Below are positions 1 through 7,620 of a DNA stretch of 11,393 bases, one piece after another. This DNA is from an uncultured Eubacteriales bacterium. GTDB taxonomy: Bacteria; Bacillota; Clostridia; Lachnospirales; CAG-274. The stretch is taken from the NCBI GenBank assembly GCA_902496345.1, contig CABVAP010000070.1, positions 1 through 11,393 on the forward strand, read 5' to 3'. Under the pieces are notes generated by a model. It searched no databases. It worked only from the letters and a program-made list of their open reading frames with translations, and had not been told where the DNA came from. Position numbers and translations under genes: made by a program. The first letter of the stretch is position 1. Each line of letters begins with the position of its first letter.

Positions 1-11
1 TTGATTTTATT

Positions 12-46
12 GACCTGCTGCATTGATTTGTGGCGGGTCTTTTTTT
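12..46 (+). terminator. Rho-independent terminator of an upstream gene
   Basis: Bases 12-18 (GACCTGC) pair with 33-39 (GCGGGTC) with one G-T wobble. The stem extends inward through three further pairs (19-21 with 30-32, two of them wobbles) and leaves an 8-base loop. A run of seven T follows at 40-46. This is the standard layout for a + strand terminator, so it most likely ends the gene lying before the window and insulates the nuclease gene that follows. Confidence 0.8.
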
Positions 47-77
47 GTTGAAATAAAGAAATATTACGATTAAAACA

Positions 78-106
78 TTGAAAAAACATTAATTTTATGC
101 TAATAT
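78..106 (+). promoter_or_regulatory. Sigma-A type promoter candidate P1 for the STAND nuclease gene
   Basis: The -35 box TTGAAA (78-83) lies 17 bases before the -10 box TAATAT (101-106), and a TG at 98-99 gives an extended -10. Transcription would start near 113 and leave an AT-rich leader of about 155 bases before the ATG at 270. It lies directly after the upstream terminator, which suggests the nuclease gene is transcribed independently. The surrounding DNA is so AT-rich that chance matches are possible. Confidence 0.5.
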
Positions 107-117
107 TTATTATATAG

Positions 118-145
118 TTGAAATACTAATAGTGTTATATAATAT
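118..145 (+). promoter_or_regulatory. Second promoter candidate P2, next to an AT inverted repeat
   Basis: TTGAAA (118-123) is followed 16 bases later by TAATAT (140-145). The -10 box overlaps the right arm (136-144) of an inverted repeat whose left arm, TATTATATA, lies at 108-116 around the expected P1 start. Either a tandem promoter pair or a single promoter with an operator-like site would fit. The all-AT arms make this weak evidence. Confidence 0.25.
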
Positions 146-269
146 AAGACTGAAATATAGTGCGATATTATAGAGTATAAAAAGTATATAACATTAGTTT
201 AGCCAAATAAATGGATTATGAAATACATATCTTATAGTGCAAAAATAAATAATTGGGGGAAGTAATAAT

Positions 270-3200
270 ATGAATAATTCGACGGCAGGAACAGGAACTC
301 CTTATTGGTATGAATGGTCTGTAGGTTTATTATACATTGTAAAAATGTTAAATCCAGATAATAATATCAAGAATATTGTATTACAATCAACGGAAAGCCA
401 GAGTTTAGATGATGTTGTAGTAACATATGAAGATGGGATCAAACAATGTATTCAGGTTAAAAACACAAGAGATGATGATAAACTGACTTATTCAGATATG
501 GTTGAAGGAGAGATAAATAAATCATATTTATACAAGTATTCATCTGAATGGAAAAAGTTAGAGAGTAAAAATAGAGGTAAAAATAAAGTTGTTCTTTTTA
601 CAAATAGGAAAATTAGTAAGAGAAAGTATAAAGAACGCCCATCATTATCTTTGTTTTGGAATGAAATAAAAGAGCAGGCAGATAATTTAAAACAATTAGA
701 AGATAAAGATATTAATGATATTAAGGTAAAAAGAGAATGGGAAGAAGCTTGGGATATTTGGAAAAAACATATGAAAGAATTGGACGATAGGGAAAAATTA
801 TGTTTTTTACAAAATTTTGATTTAGTAACAGATCAAGAAGATTTTGAAAATCTAATTGATACTATTGCAGATGAATTACAGATGAAATTTAAAACAACAC
901 ATGTAAAAGCAGTAGGACTACATCAAAAATTGTGCTACCAATTAATGTGGTGGGCGACAACCATTGGAAACAAAAAGGAAATAGAAAAAGAAGATGTAAT
1001 GGAGGCTATTTCCTTATATGGAGATAGCATAAAGGGAGAGCATTTATTTCCTATTTGTGAGCCATTTTTTCAATCGAGGATTGCATTTGTAACAGATTTA
1101 GAAAATAGAATTTTAAATGGAAAGTCAAGAGTAACTTTTTTAACGGGTGACCCAGGATGTGGGAAGACTAATATAATTAGTTATTTAGCGTGTAAGCCGG
1201 ATAGTATTGTCACTTTGCGATTTCATGCGTTTAAACCAATTATTCCGGGAGATTTATATATTTCTGCTGACCTAGGAATTAGTGACCCTATAGATTTCTG
1301 GGGAAGTTTGCTAATTATGTTCAGAAAGTTATTTAAAGGAAGACTTTATGAGTATAGTGTACCCATATCAATAGAATTAATAGATTCGGTAGATACATTA
1401 AGAAATGAGGTGTTAAGGTTAGCATCTGCTTGGGCAGATATTACAGGAAGACCAACAGTTATTGCTGTTGATGGCATTGATCATGCGGCTCGTAGCGGAA
1501 ACACAAATACTTTTTTAAGAACATTGCCATCACCAGAAAGTGTTCCTAAAAATGTTCGATTTATACTTGTTGGACAGCCAACGCACCAGTTTTCTGAATA
1601 TCCTGACTTTTTATCTGATATAGACAGGATAGAAGAGATTCAAGTTCCGGATATTGAAAAAGATGACTTGGAATTATTATATGAAAAAAATAGTTCATTA
1701 ATGAAATATGCTGAGTATGAAAAAGTATTGGTCATAAATTATATTGCGAAAATTGCAAAGGGTAGTACACTTTCTGGCGTATTTGCAATGCAGGAGGCAA
1801 CAAAGTATAGCAATTTTTCTGATTTTGAACAGAATAGTAATGTAAAAAATTTGAATTCAGGTATACAGTCATATTATGAGTATATTTGGAAAACTGCTAT
1901 CAAGCAAGTGGAAGGACTTGGGTATACCATAGATATGTATTTAGCAGCAACTTTTTCAGTTATTAACAGAAGATTTTCGGCTCGAACAATGGCAGATATT
2001 TATGGAGATGGAATATCAGTGTGGCAATGGGAAGATATTCTGCAAAACTTATTCCCAATTGTTACATATGATACTTCAGGATATAGTGTATTTCATAATG
2101 ATGTTAGATTATTCTTAACTGCTCATTATAAAAAAGCTAAACATATGCTCCCAACTATAAGTGGGAAAATAGCAAATTATTTAATATGCAAAGATTTTGA
2201 TGAAAAAGTTAAGCATGAAGTGGTATTTAAATTGTTAAAAGAGGCCAAACAAGAAGAAAAATATATAGATATTTTTAACTGTGAGTATGTAATGAAGGCA
2301 TATTTATTGAAAAGAGATTTAAGAGAGATTAGGCAGCAGATGCTTGATACATTGAAAATTTTACCTCAAATTAAGGATAAAAGAAAAATTGTTAAATTCA
2401 GTTGTGCTGTTACTACTATGCAACAGCATGGAGAATCATTGCACTGGTTAGATAAGGAATATCAGAGTGATATTGAATTACCTTTTGCATTGGATAGTGA
2501 GAAAAAGCCTGTTGTAGATTCTCTTATTTCTATAGATGATTTTAAGGAAATATTTAGTGATATAGATGCTTTGGTTTCAAAGAATGAAACTACTAGGGCT
2601 AAATATATTTTTTTCCGTTGGATGGATAAAAGAGTACCTGATGATATGTTTAGTAGTATGGTGCAAAGCAACGAAGAAGACGCAATAAATGAGTTGTTAG
2701 AAACTTGGGGAAAGTATTCTAGAAAGTTTAGAATAGCACCAGAGAAAAAATATTTTAAAGAAAAACAAGAAGAAAATGCAACCGCTTATTTTTATAGGGG
2801 TTGGCTTAAAGAAGCAGTTAATTATTCAGGAAAAGAGCAATTAAAATATACTTTAGAAAATGTAAGCTATTATTTTAATACGGATATCGAAGATTTTATG
2901 CAGCATGTAATAAAATGCGGATGTATGGAAGAAATGAATTTCATTTTAAACGGAAATATGAGGAATAATTTATCTGTAAGAAATAAAATATCTGTGTGTG
3001 CATGGGCAGTAAGGAATAATCAAAACACTTTGTGTCAAGATTGGTTGGATGAAATAGGTGATAAAAAATTTGAATATGTACCAGATAAATGGTATAAACA
3101 AAGGTATGCAGAGTTAGAAGAAAAAGGAAATAGATTTAAAATAATTGCTGATATTATGTATATTCTTGTATACATTTCGGAAGATAATTTTGATGAACTG

Positions 3201-4886
3201 ATAAATAAGGCTATAAAAAAGATTAAACTCAGAAATGATGGAAGTGACTATATTGTTGCTAGATATTTATTAATGGAAGTGGCTCAGATAGCATATATAG
3301 AACAATGTATTTTATTTGAATGTGTAGATAAAGTAAAAATTGTAGATTTTGAATTATTGTTAGATAGCATTTTAGATGATAAATATAATAATGTCTATTT
3401 TATTATTAATACGACTTTCTTTAGGAAAAAAATGTTAGAAAGTATTATAAGAATAATAGATGCTTTGCCTAATATATTTCAAGAATCTTTAGAGAAAAGC
3501 TTGTGTATAAAAGCAAAAACATATTCTGAAATAGCACTTTTGGAAACGTATTGGAGATATTTGGTAGCGAAAGGAAAAGTAGATTTTGTAGAATCATTTT
3601 TCGATGTTTGGATGAATCCTAATGGAAAAATATGGAAAGAAGAGTTATCCGAGCGAGAATATATTTCTGATGTACTATTAAAAATAGCAAATGAGATGGG
3701 TTGGGAGGAAAGAATAAAAAAGGCCGTTGAATTAATAAACGCAAGAAGTATAGGTTATATTGGACGCAAAGATTACAGTCTTTTTAATCCGTTACAATGG
3801 TTTGAGAGAATATCTAAGGAAAAAAATGAAATCTGGGTGGAACTTGGAATTCTTTTGATGAATATTTCTGATTATGCATCAAAAATTGGAGATAATAGAG
3901 CCTTTGTTCAAATAAGCAATGCAGTATCTACTGCTGCAGCAAATAAGGGTGTAGATAGTTTCTTTCAGTTTGCTCAAATGGTGAAATCTGTTAAGGAAGA
4001 GTGGGTAGAAATAGTGTTTGATGGACTTATATCGGCTTTGGAGAATGGAGTCTTTACTGAAGAAGAACTTATGCAGATATGGGAAAAAACAGTAAATTAC
4101 TTTAAAATAAATGAACAAGAACAACCATATAATTTACAAAATATAAGGAATAAAATTTACTGTGCAGATGTTCATGAAGCACTCTCATTATGTATTCATA
4201 GATTGGGATATTATAGGCTAGAAAAGCGTATGGAGCAAATAGGACATCGTGAGTATCATCAAAGAAGATTGGGAAGTTCAGAACATAGTTGTATTATTCC
4301 TAATAGGTGGTATGAGACAGAGCGCTATCATAATATGGATTCATTTATTGATACTGTAAAAAAGTTGGATTGTGATGAAATATTTAGATATATTGAAACA
4401 CAATACGGACAAAGCGAATTTACATGGGACTATATAAAATATTTTATAAGTACATCACAGAAGCTAAAACCACAAAGTATAGATAATCATAAAATTCAGA
4501 TTATGAATATGCTTAAGAAAAGAGAACTTAATCCGTTAGATTATGATGGATTAAACAGGTTATTAAATGTATTGTTTCCTTATTTGACAGATGGTGAAGT
4601 AACAGAGGTGTTGGAAAAGATAATAAATACATATATTCAACATAGTAAGGAAGGATGGGCATCGGCAGAATTTGGTCTAATGACAGATTTAGAAAATTTC
4701 ACATTTGCATTGTTTTCACGATTTAGTATTGAGGACAATATAGAAGCCTTAAAAGAAATTTTGAAGATGCATTGTATGTGGTTAAATGGTACAGAAACTC
4801 CTGAAATAGAGCCTTTGTATAAAGTAGGTGAAGAGGAAAATATAGCAGGCTGGGATGATTTTTGGAATAAGTTAGAGGAACTCTAA
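270..4886 (+). CDS. Avs-like STAND ATPase with N-terminal PD-(D/E)xK (Cap4/DUF4297-like) nuclease
   Basis: A 1538-residue cytoplasmic protein without signal peptide or obvious membrane segment. The ATG is preceded by GGGGGA at 255-260 with a 9-base spacer. Residues 1-130 look like a Cap4/DUF4297-type restriction-endonuclease fold: an early acidic residue E15 after a Gly/Tyr/Trp-rich start, then S-L-D47-D48 and Q62-V-K64, the usual D...QxK active-site pattern. The P-loop ATPase follows, with Walker A at 293-300 (GDPGCGKT, K299), a Walker B-like strand ending D401-G-I-D404-H, and a sensor-like VGQP near 436. FHNDVRLFL near 608-616 matches the winged-helix end of STAND/NACHT modules. About 900 residues after this look alpha-helical and should be the ligand sensor. 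The order nuclease-STAND-helical sensor and the length match Avs antiphage proteins, which tetramerise on phage terminase or portal and then cut DNA. Domain calls are firm from motifs; Avs membership and the trigger are inferred. It could be another NACHT/STAND defence nuclease. Confidence 0.8.
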   Translation: MNNSTAGTGTPYWYEWSVGLLYIVKMLNPDNNIKNIVLQSTESQSLDDVVVTYEDGIKQCIQVKNTRDDDKLTYSDMVEGEINKSYLYKYSSEWKKLESKNRGKNKVVLFTNRKISKRKYKERPSLSLFWNEIKEQADNLKQLEDKDINDIKVKREWEEAWDIWKKHMKELDDREKLCFLQNFDLVTDQEDFENLIDTIADELQMKFKTTHVKAVGLHQKLCYQLMWWATTIGNKKEIEKEDVMEAISLYGDSIKGEHLFPICEPFFQSRIAFVTDLENRILNGKSRVTFLTGDPGCGKTNIISYLACKPDSIVTLRFHAFKPIIPGDLYISADLGISDPIDFWGSLLIMFRKLFKGRLYEYSVPISIELIDSVDTLRNEVLRLASAWADITGRPTVIAVDGIDHAARSGNTNTFLRTLPSPESVPKNVRFILVGQPTHQFSEYPDFLSDIDRIEEIQVPDIEKDDLELLYEKNSSLMKYAEYEKVLVINYIAKIAKGSTLSGVFAMQEATKYSNFSDFEQNSNVKNLNSGIQSYYEYIWKTAIKQVEGLGYTIDMYLAATFSVINRRFSARTMADIYGDGISVWQWEDILQNLFPIVTYDTSGYSVFHNDVRLFLTAHYKKAKHMLPTISGKIANYLICKDFDEKVKHEVVFKLLKEAKQEEKYIDIFNCEYVMKAYLLKRDLREIRQQMLDTLKILPQIKDKRKIVKFSCAVTTMQQHGESLHWLDKEYQSDIELPFALDSEKKPVVDSLISIDDFKEIFSDIDALVSKNETTRAKYIFFRWMDKRVPDDMFSSMVQSNEEDAINELLETWGKYSRKFRIAPEKKYFKEKQEENATAYFYRGWLKEAVNYSGKEQLKYTLENVSYYFNTDIEDFMQHVIKCGCMEEMNFILNGNMRNNLSVRNKISVCAWAVRNNQNTLCQDWLDEIGDKKFEYVPDKWYKQRYAELEEKGNRFKIIADIMYILVYISEDNFDELINKAIKKIKLRNDGSDYIVARYLLMEVAQIAYIEQCILFECVDKVKIVDFELLLDSILDDKYNNVYFIINTTFFRKKMLESIIRIIDALPNIFQESLEKSLCIKAKTYSEIALLETYWRYLVAKGKVDFVESFFDVWMNPNGKIWKEELSEREYISDVLLKIANEMGWEERIKKAVELINARSIGYIGRKDYSLFNPLQWFERISKEKNEIWVELGILLMNISDYASKIGDNRAFVQISNAVSTAAANKGVDSFFQFAQMVKSVKEEWVEIVFDGLISALENGVFTEEELMQIWEKTVNYFKINEQEQPYNLQNIRNKIYCADVHEALSLCIHRLGYYRLEKRMEQIGHREYHQRRLGSSEHSCIIPNRWYETERYHNMDSFIDTVKKLDCDEIFRYIETQYGQSEFTWDYIKYFISTSQKLKPQSIDNHKIQIMNMLKKRELNPLDYDGLNRLLNVLFPYLTDGEVTEVLEKIINTYIQHSKEGWASAEFGLMTDLENFTFALFSRFSIEDNIEALKEILKMHCMWLNGTETPEIEPLYKVGEEENIAGWDDFWNKLEEL

Positions 4887-4921
4887 TATTTCTGTGTGAA
4901 GTGTTAAATTCAATGTAATAT

Positions 4922-5065
4922 GAGGAGATATATTTTGAAAAAGTGAAGTCAAAGAGATTAGTAGCTATTTTTAATAAATTTTGTGAATGGCAGTATTCGA
5001 TATTAATGGTAATGAACTTTGGGAAGAACTTAAATTGTAAGAAGTCTTTAACAAGCTATTATTAA
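4922..5065 (+). pseudogene. Possible remnant of a short gene (ribosome binding site plus broken frames)
   Basis: GAGGAGA at 4922-4928 sits 6 bases before a TTG at 4935, a good initiation signal, but that frame stops after three codons. A GTG at 4943 opens a 40-codon frame ending at 5065 (begins VKSKRLVAIFNKFCEWQ). A 17-codon frame from the ATG at 4987 (MAVFDINGNELWEELKL) overlaps it in another phase. Joining the first part of the 40-codon frame to the 17-codon frame gives a plausible short protein, so one or two frameshifts could have broken a small gene. I do not recognise the protein, and chance is a real alternative. Confidence 0.2.
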
Positions 5066-5187
5066 TACAATATATATGAGGGTAAAAATTGAAAATTATC
5101 CCCCTTTGCAAAAATTCTATTAATTTCGCTATTTAATATGCCAAACAACTTATTACGCACATCGAAACTGTTGTTCTGCTGTCGAAA

Positions 5188-5210
5188 AAACCTCAGTAAA
5201 TAAGGGGTTT
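5188..5210 (+). terminator. Weak hairpin, possible terminator of the STAND nuclease transcript
   Basis: AAACCTC (5188-5194) pairs with GGGGTTT (5204-5210), with one wobble and a 9-base loop. Only three T follow directly, and the next T-run is about 10 bases further on, so this would be a weak terminator at best. It lies about 300 bases after the nuclease stop codon. Confidence 0.25.
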
Positions 5211-5302
5211 ACAAGAGATTTTTGTAAATTTTGTTTGTGTGTTTTATGAAAAAATAGACAGGTTAGAGGAAACATTTTACCCCCTTAAATATTAAAATTG
5301 GC

Positions 5303-5335
5303 TTTTTGCTAAAAGGTTTAACCTTTTAGCAAAAA
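5303..5335. repeat. Perfect 33-base palindrome (16-base arms)
   Basis: Bases 5303-5318 are the exact reverse complement of 5320-5335, with a single central base (T5319). The + strand reads T-rich on entering and A-rich on leaving the stem, and no T-run follows, so it is not a normal + strand terminator. A dimeric-regulator site, a recombination or cruciform site, or part of a folded RNA with the hairpin starting 5 bases later are possible. The palindrome is certain from the sequence; its role is unknown. Confidence 0.85.
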
Positions 5336-5339
5336 TAGA

Positions 5340-5396
5340 ATATCCGATGTACAGAATAATATGTTCTGAACATCGGATATGATTTTAGGATTTTTT
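5340..5396 (+). terminator. Long hairpin followed by T-runs, probable terminator
   Basis: Bases 5340-5350 pair with 5370-5380 (11 pairs). After one A-A mismatch the stem continues with CAGAA (5352-5356) against TTCTG (5364-5368), leaving a loop of about 7 bases. Downstream come TTTT at 5383-5386 and six T at 5391-5396. The stem is strong but the main T-run starts 10 bases after it, so termination is likely rather than certain. It could end the nuclease transcript some 500 bases after its stop codon, or the transcript of an unidentified RNA in this region. Confidence 0.5.
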
Positions 5397-5591
5397 ATTT
5401 AAGCTTTTTTCATCAAGCTAAGCTTTAATGTAAGGGGATTGTCAGCAACAACATTCTTCATAATTTGTAAAAGAATTGAAAGTTGCTAAATAGGGTTTTA
5501 AAAATTAGGTTATGAATTATTTTTTTTGTAAATTTGGTGTCATCAGCAACTAAAGAAACACTGTAAATTAGGAATAAATCTCATTTTATAT

Positions 5592-5603
5592 ACACTGCAG
5601 TGT
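5592..5603. repeat. 12-base perfect palindrome, possible operator
   Basis: ACACTGCAGTGT is fully self-complementary. A half-site-like ACACTGT lies about 25 bases upstream. It is roughly 110 bases before the -35 box of the operon promoter, which is far for a simple repressor but possible for an activator or a looping regulator. No regulator family is recognised for it. Confidence 0.3.
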
Positions 5604-5710
5604 GTCATAAAAGTAAGTCAATTTAATTTGGGAGTAATAAAGGCATTTAGTCGGCTGATATTTTTTGTATAAATTTACTGATAATATTTTCCTGTTTTTG
5701 TTTTGGATTG

Positions 5711-5739
5711 TTGTAATTTGATGAAATTTGTGATACAAT
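5711..5739 (+). promoter_or_regulatory. Promoter of the sulfur enzyme-DUF4007-ATPase operon
   Basis: TTGTAA (5711-5716) and TACAAT (5734-5739) are separated by exactly 17 bases, and TG at 5731-5732 forms an extended -10. Transcription would start near 5746 and give a leader of about 148 bases before the GTG start at 5894. The leader has only a weak hairpin (AAAGAA / TTCTTT around 5785-5802) and no recognisable riboswitch. This is the best promoter in the gap and lies correctly for the three-gene operon. Confidence 0.65.
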
Positions 5740-5893
5740 AAGAGATGTATTGTTATATATATTTCAGTATTTTATTTGTTCGATAGAAAGAACATTTTCT
5801 TTGAGGTGCGTAATAAACCAGGATTGAGTTATCTATATCGGTGTTTTTGGCAGGAAAGTTAGTATCAATAAAGAAGAAAAGGAGGAATAGTCT

Positions 5894-7615
5894 GTGTGGT
5901 GTAAAGAATGTGAAAGAGAAACAATGCAAGAAAAATGTGAAATATGTGGCAAGGCAACAGAAACAGATATTCCTACAAAAATATACAGATGTCCGAAATG
6001 CAATATTCCTATTATTAGAATGGTGAATGATATAGACCGCCACATTTGTCCTCGTTGCAATGGTGAAGCCTTATATATGTCATCTGATTTAAGACCAGTA
6101 TTTCCGGAGGAGAGATTACTTGTAGAAATATTATTAGATAAGCCACTAGCATTTTTGAATTCTTCTGTTTGGGCTAACGATAACAGATATTATGTAGATG
6201 ACAAGATAATAACACTTACTTCGAAGTATTATAAAAAATATTCTTCTGATTATATATGTCAGAAACTTGAAGAATATAAAGAAGAGAATAACTACAAAGC
6301 ATTTAACGAAATAATCATAAAATTCATTGAATCAAATAGAATGCGATTAAATTATATTATTGATGAGGCACATACATTTATTCAAGAAGAAGCAGGTAAA
6401 TATCCAAGAGAAAATATTGTTCTTTCTTTCTCAGGTGGTAAAGACTCAACCGTAACAGCAGATTTAGCCGTTAAAGCTTTAAGTGATCCAAGTCTTGTAC
6501 ATATTTTTGGAAATACAACTTTAGAGTTTCCTTTGACAATAGAATATGCACAGCGTTTTAGAAAAAACAATCCTATGGCTATTTTTAGAATAGCACAAAA
6601 CAAAGAACAAGATTTTTATAATGTATGTGAAGATATTGGACCACCTGCACGAATGATGCGCTGGTGCTGTTCAATGTTTAAAACAGGACCTATAACAAGA
6701 ATTCTCAATCGTTATTACCGCGATATGAATGTACTGACTTTCTACGGAATACGCAAATGTGAATCTGTAAGCAGAAGTAAATATAATCGTGTTGAAGATA
6801 ATGCAGAAGCAATAAAAATTCAGAAACAGAAAGTGGCTTCACCTATATTTTTATGGCAAGACCTTGATATATGGCTCTATATTTTAGGCGAAGATGTAGA
6901 TTTCAACGATGCATATCGTTTGGGATACGATAGAGTTGGTTGTTGGTGCTGCCCTAACAATAACGAGAGGGCACAATTCTTAGCAGCTATCTATATGCCC
7001 GAGCAGTATAAAAAATGGAGAGAGTTTCTGATTGATTTTGCAAGAAAAATTGGGAAGCCTGATGCTGAAGTTTATGTAGATACAGGAAAGTGGAAAGCTC
7101 GTCAGGGGGGCAACGGTGTAAAGGCAGCACAAGATGTAAAAATCAGATATACAAACTGCACTGCAGAGGATAACGCAAAGATTTACAGGCTAAATCGTCC
7201 TGTTGATGATGAGTTCCTAAACCTTTTCACTCCATTTGGTAAGGTTTCAAAAGAACTTGGCAGAAAGCTTATAAACGAAACACTTGTTATTGATATGAGG
7301 ACGAATGTGCCTATTATATCAATTCAACCATTTAAACAGGATAATTACGAGTTTTCCGTAAAAATCAAAACAATGAATGTAAGCAAACATGATGATTTGC
7401 AGCGAATGGCAGGATATCAAATACGCAAATTTAATGCTTGCAGAAAATGCTTGAAATGTGAGTCGCTATGTCGTTTTGGAGCAATTTCTATTACTGACAA
7501 TACATATCGCATTGATGAAGATAAATGTAAGCATTGTAAAATGTGTGTTACTGCAAAATATCTTGATGGCGGTTGCCTGATGGATAAATATTTAAAAACT
7601 AAGGAACAAGGTTGA
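5894..7615 (+). CDS. PAPS-reductase-like sulfur enzyme with zinc ribbons and ferredoxin domain (BrxP/DndC-like)
   Basis: 573 residues. The GTG start is chosen because GGAGG (5881-5885) lies 8 bases upstream and it keeps the first Cys pair; the next Met is residue 11. Two zinc ribbons come first: C3/C6/C15/C18 and C33/C36/C52/C55. The adenine-nucleotide alpha-hydrolase core has the PP-loop S180-G-G-K-D-S185, which in this family binds ATP and forms an adenylate, plus Cys groups C258-C259 and C350/C352/C353 that resemble the Fe-S ligands of DndC-type enzymes. The end is a double-cluster ferredoxin: C516/C519/C522/C526 and C545/C548/C551/C561. Ordinary PAPS reductases and DndC are shorter and lack both added domains; the fused plan recalls archaeal PAPS-reductase/ferredoxin proteins. 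With DUF4007 and a BrxC-like ATPase behind it, a role in sulfur-based or BREX-like DNA modification is more likely than sulfate assimilation. The substrate is not proven. Confidence 0.85.
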   Translation: MWCKECERETMQEKCEICGKATETDIPTKIYRCPKCNIPIIRMVNDIDRHICPRCNGEALYMSSDLRPVFPEERLLVEILLDKPLAFLNSSVWANDNRYYVDDKIITLTSKYYKKYSSDYICQKLEEYKEENNYKAFNEIIIKFIESNRMRLNYIIDEAHTFIQEEAGKYPRENIVLSFSGGKDSTVTADLAVKALSDPSLVHIFGNTTLEFPLTIEYAQRFRKNNPMAIFRIAQNKEQDFYNVCEDIGPPARMMRWCCSMFKTGPITRILNRYYRDMNVLTFYGIRKCESVSRSKYNRVEDNAEAIKIQKQKVASPIFLWQDLDIWLYILGEDVDFNDAYRLGYDRVGCWCCPNNNERAQFLAAIYMPEQYKKWREFLIDFARKIGKPDAEVYVDTGKWKARQGGNGVKAAQDVKIRYTNCTAEDNAKIYRLNRPVDDEFLNLFTPFGKVSKELGRKLINETLVIDMRTNVPIISIQPFKQDNYEFSVKIKTMNVSKHDDLQRMAGYQIRKFNACRKCLKCESLCRFGAISITDNTYRIDEDKCKHCKMCVTAKYLDGGCLMDKYLKTKEQG

Positions 7616-7620
7616 TATAT

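Larger units (their letters stand above)
4887..5710. other. Long intergenic region without a convincing gene
   Basis: This stretch separates the STAND nuclease from the sulfur-enzyme operon. All frames are broken frequently, and the reverse-strand frames are low-complexity Phe-rich shadows. It contains a ribosome-binding-site-like signal followed by broken frames (4922-5065), a small hairpin (5188-5210), a perfect palindrome (5303-5335), a long imperfect hairpin with T-run (5340-5396), a direct repeat TCAGCAAC at 5442-5449 and 5543-5550 with an inverted GTTGCT at 5482-5487, and a 12-base palindrome (5592-5603). The nuclease gene has no textbook terminator directly after its stop. The density of foldable elements would suit a small RNA or the scar of a lost element, but no known RNA family is recognised. 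Confidence 0.6.

Noticed and set aside
211..237. 8-codon upstream frame (ATG at 211) in the leader of the STAND nuclease
   Set aside because: It has no ribosome binding site before it and no run of regulatory codons, so attenuation is not supported.
5303..5335. Reading the perfect palindrome as a Rho-independent terminator
   Set aside because: No T-run follows it on either strand; the stem itself starts T-rich and ends A-rich on the + strand, the opposite of a terminator.
4887..5893. CRISPR array, tRNA or transposon ends in the gap
   Set aside because: There are no regularly spaced repeats, no cloverleaf with a recognisable anticodon arm, and no transposase fragment or paired terminal inverted repeats with target duplications.
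5841..6026. 61-residue + strand frame overlapping the start of the sulfur-enzyme gene
   Set aside because: It overlaps the zinc-ribbon coding part in another phase, its Lys-rich translation has no domain character, and the strong GGAGG lies inside it, placed for the GTG at 5894.
5753..6060. Reverse-strand frames of 75 and 96 residues
   Set aside because: Phe/Ser/His-rich low-complexity translations lying opposite the promoter leader and the start of the sulfur-enzyme gene; they are shadows without ribosome binding sites or recognisable domains.
5894..7615. Assimilatory CysH (PAPS/APS reductase)
   Set aside because: The protein is more than twice the usual CysH length, has extra zinc-ribbon and ferredoxin domains, and its neighbours are DUF4007 and a defence-type ATPase instead of sulfate-assimilation genes.
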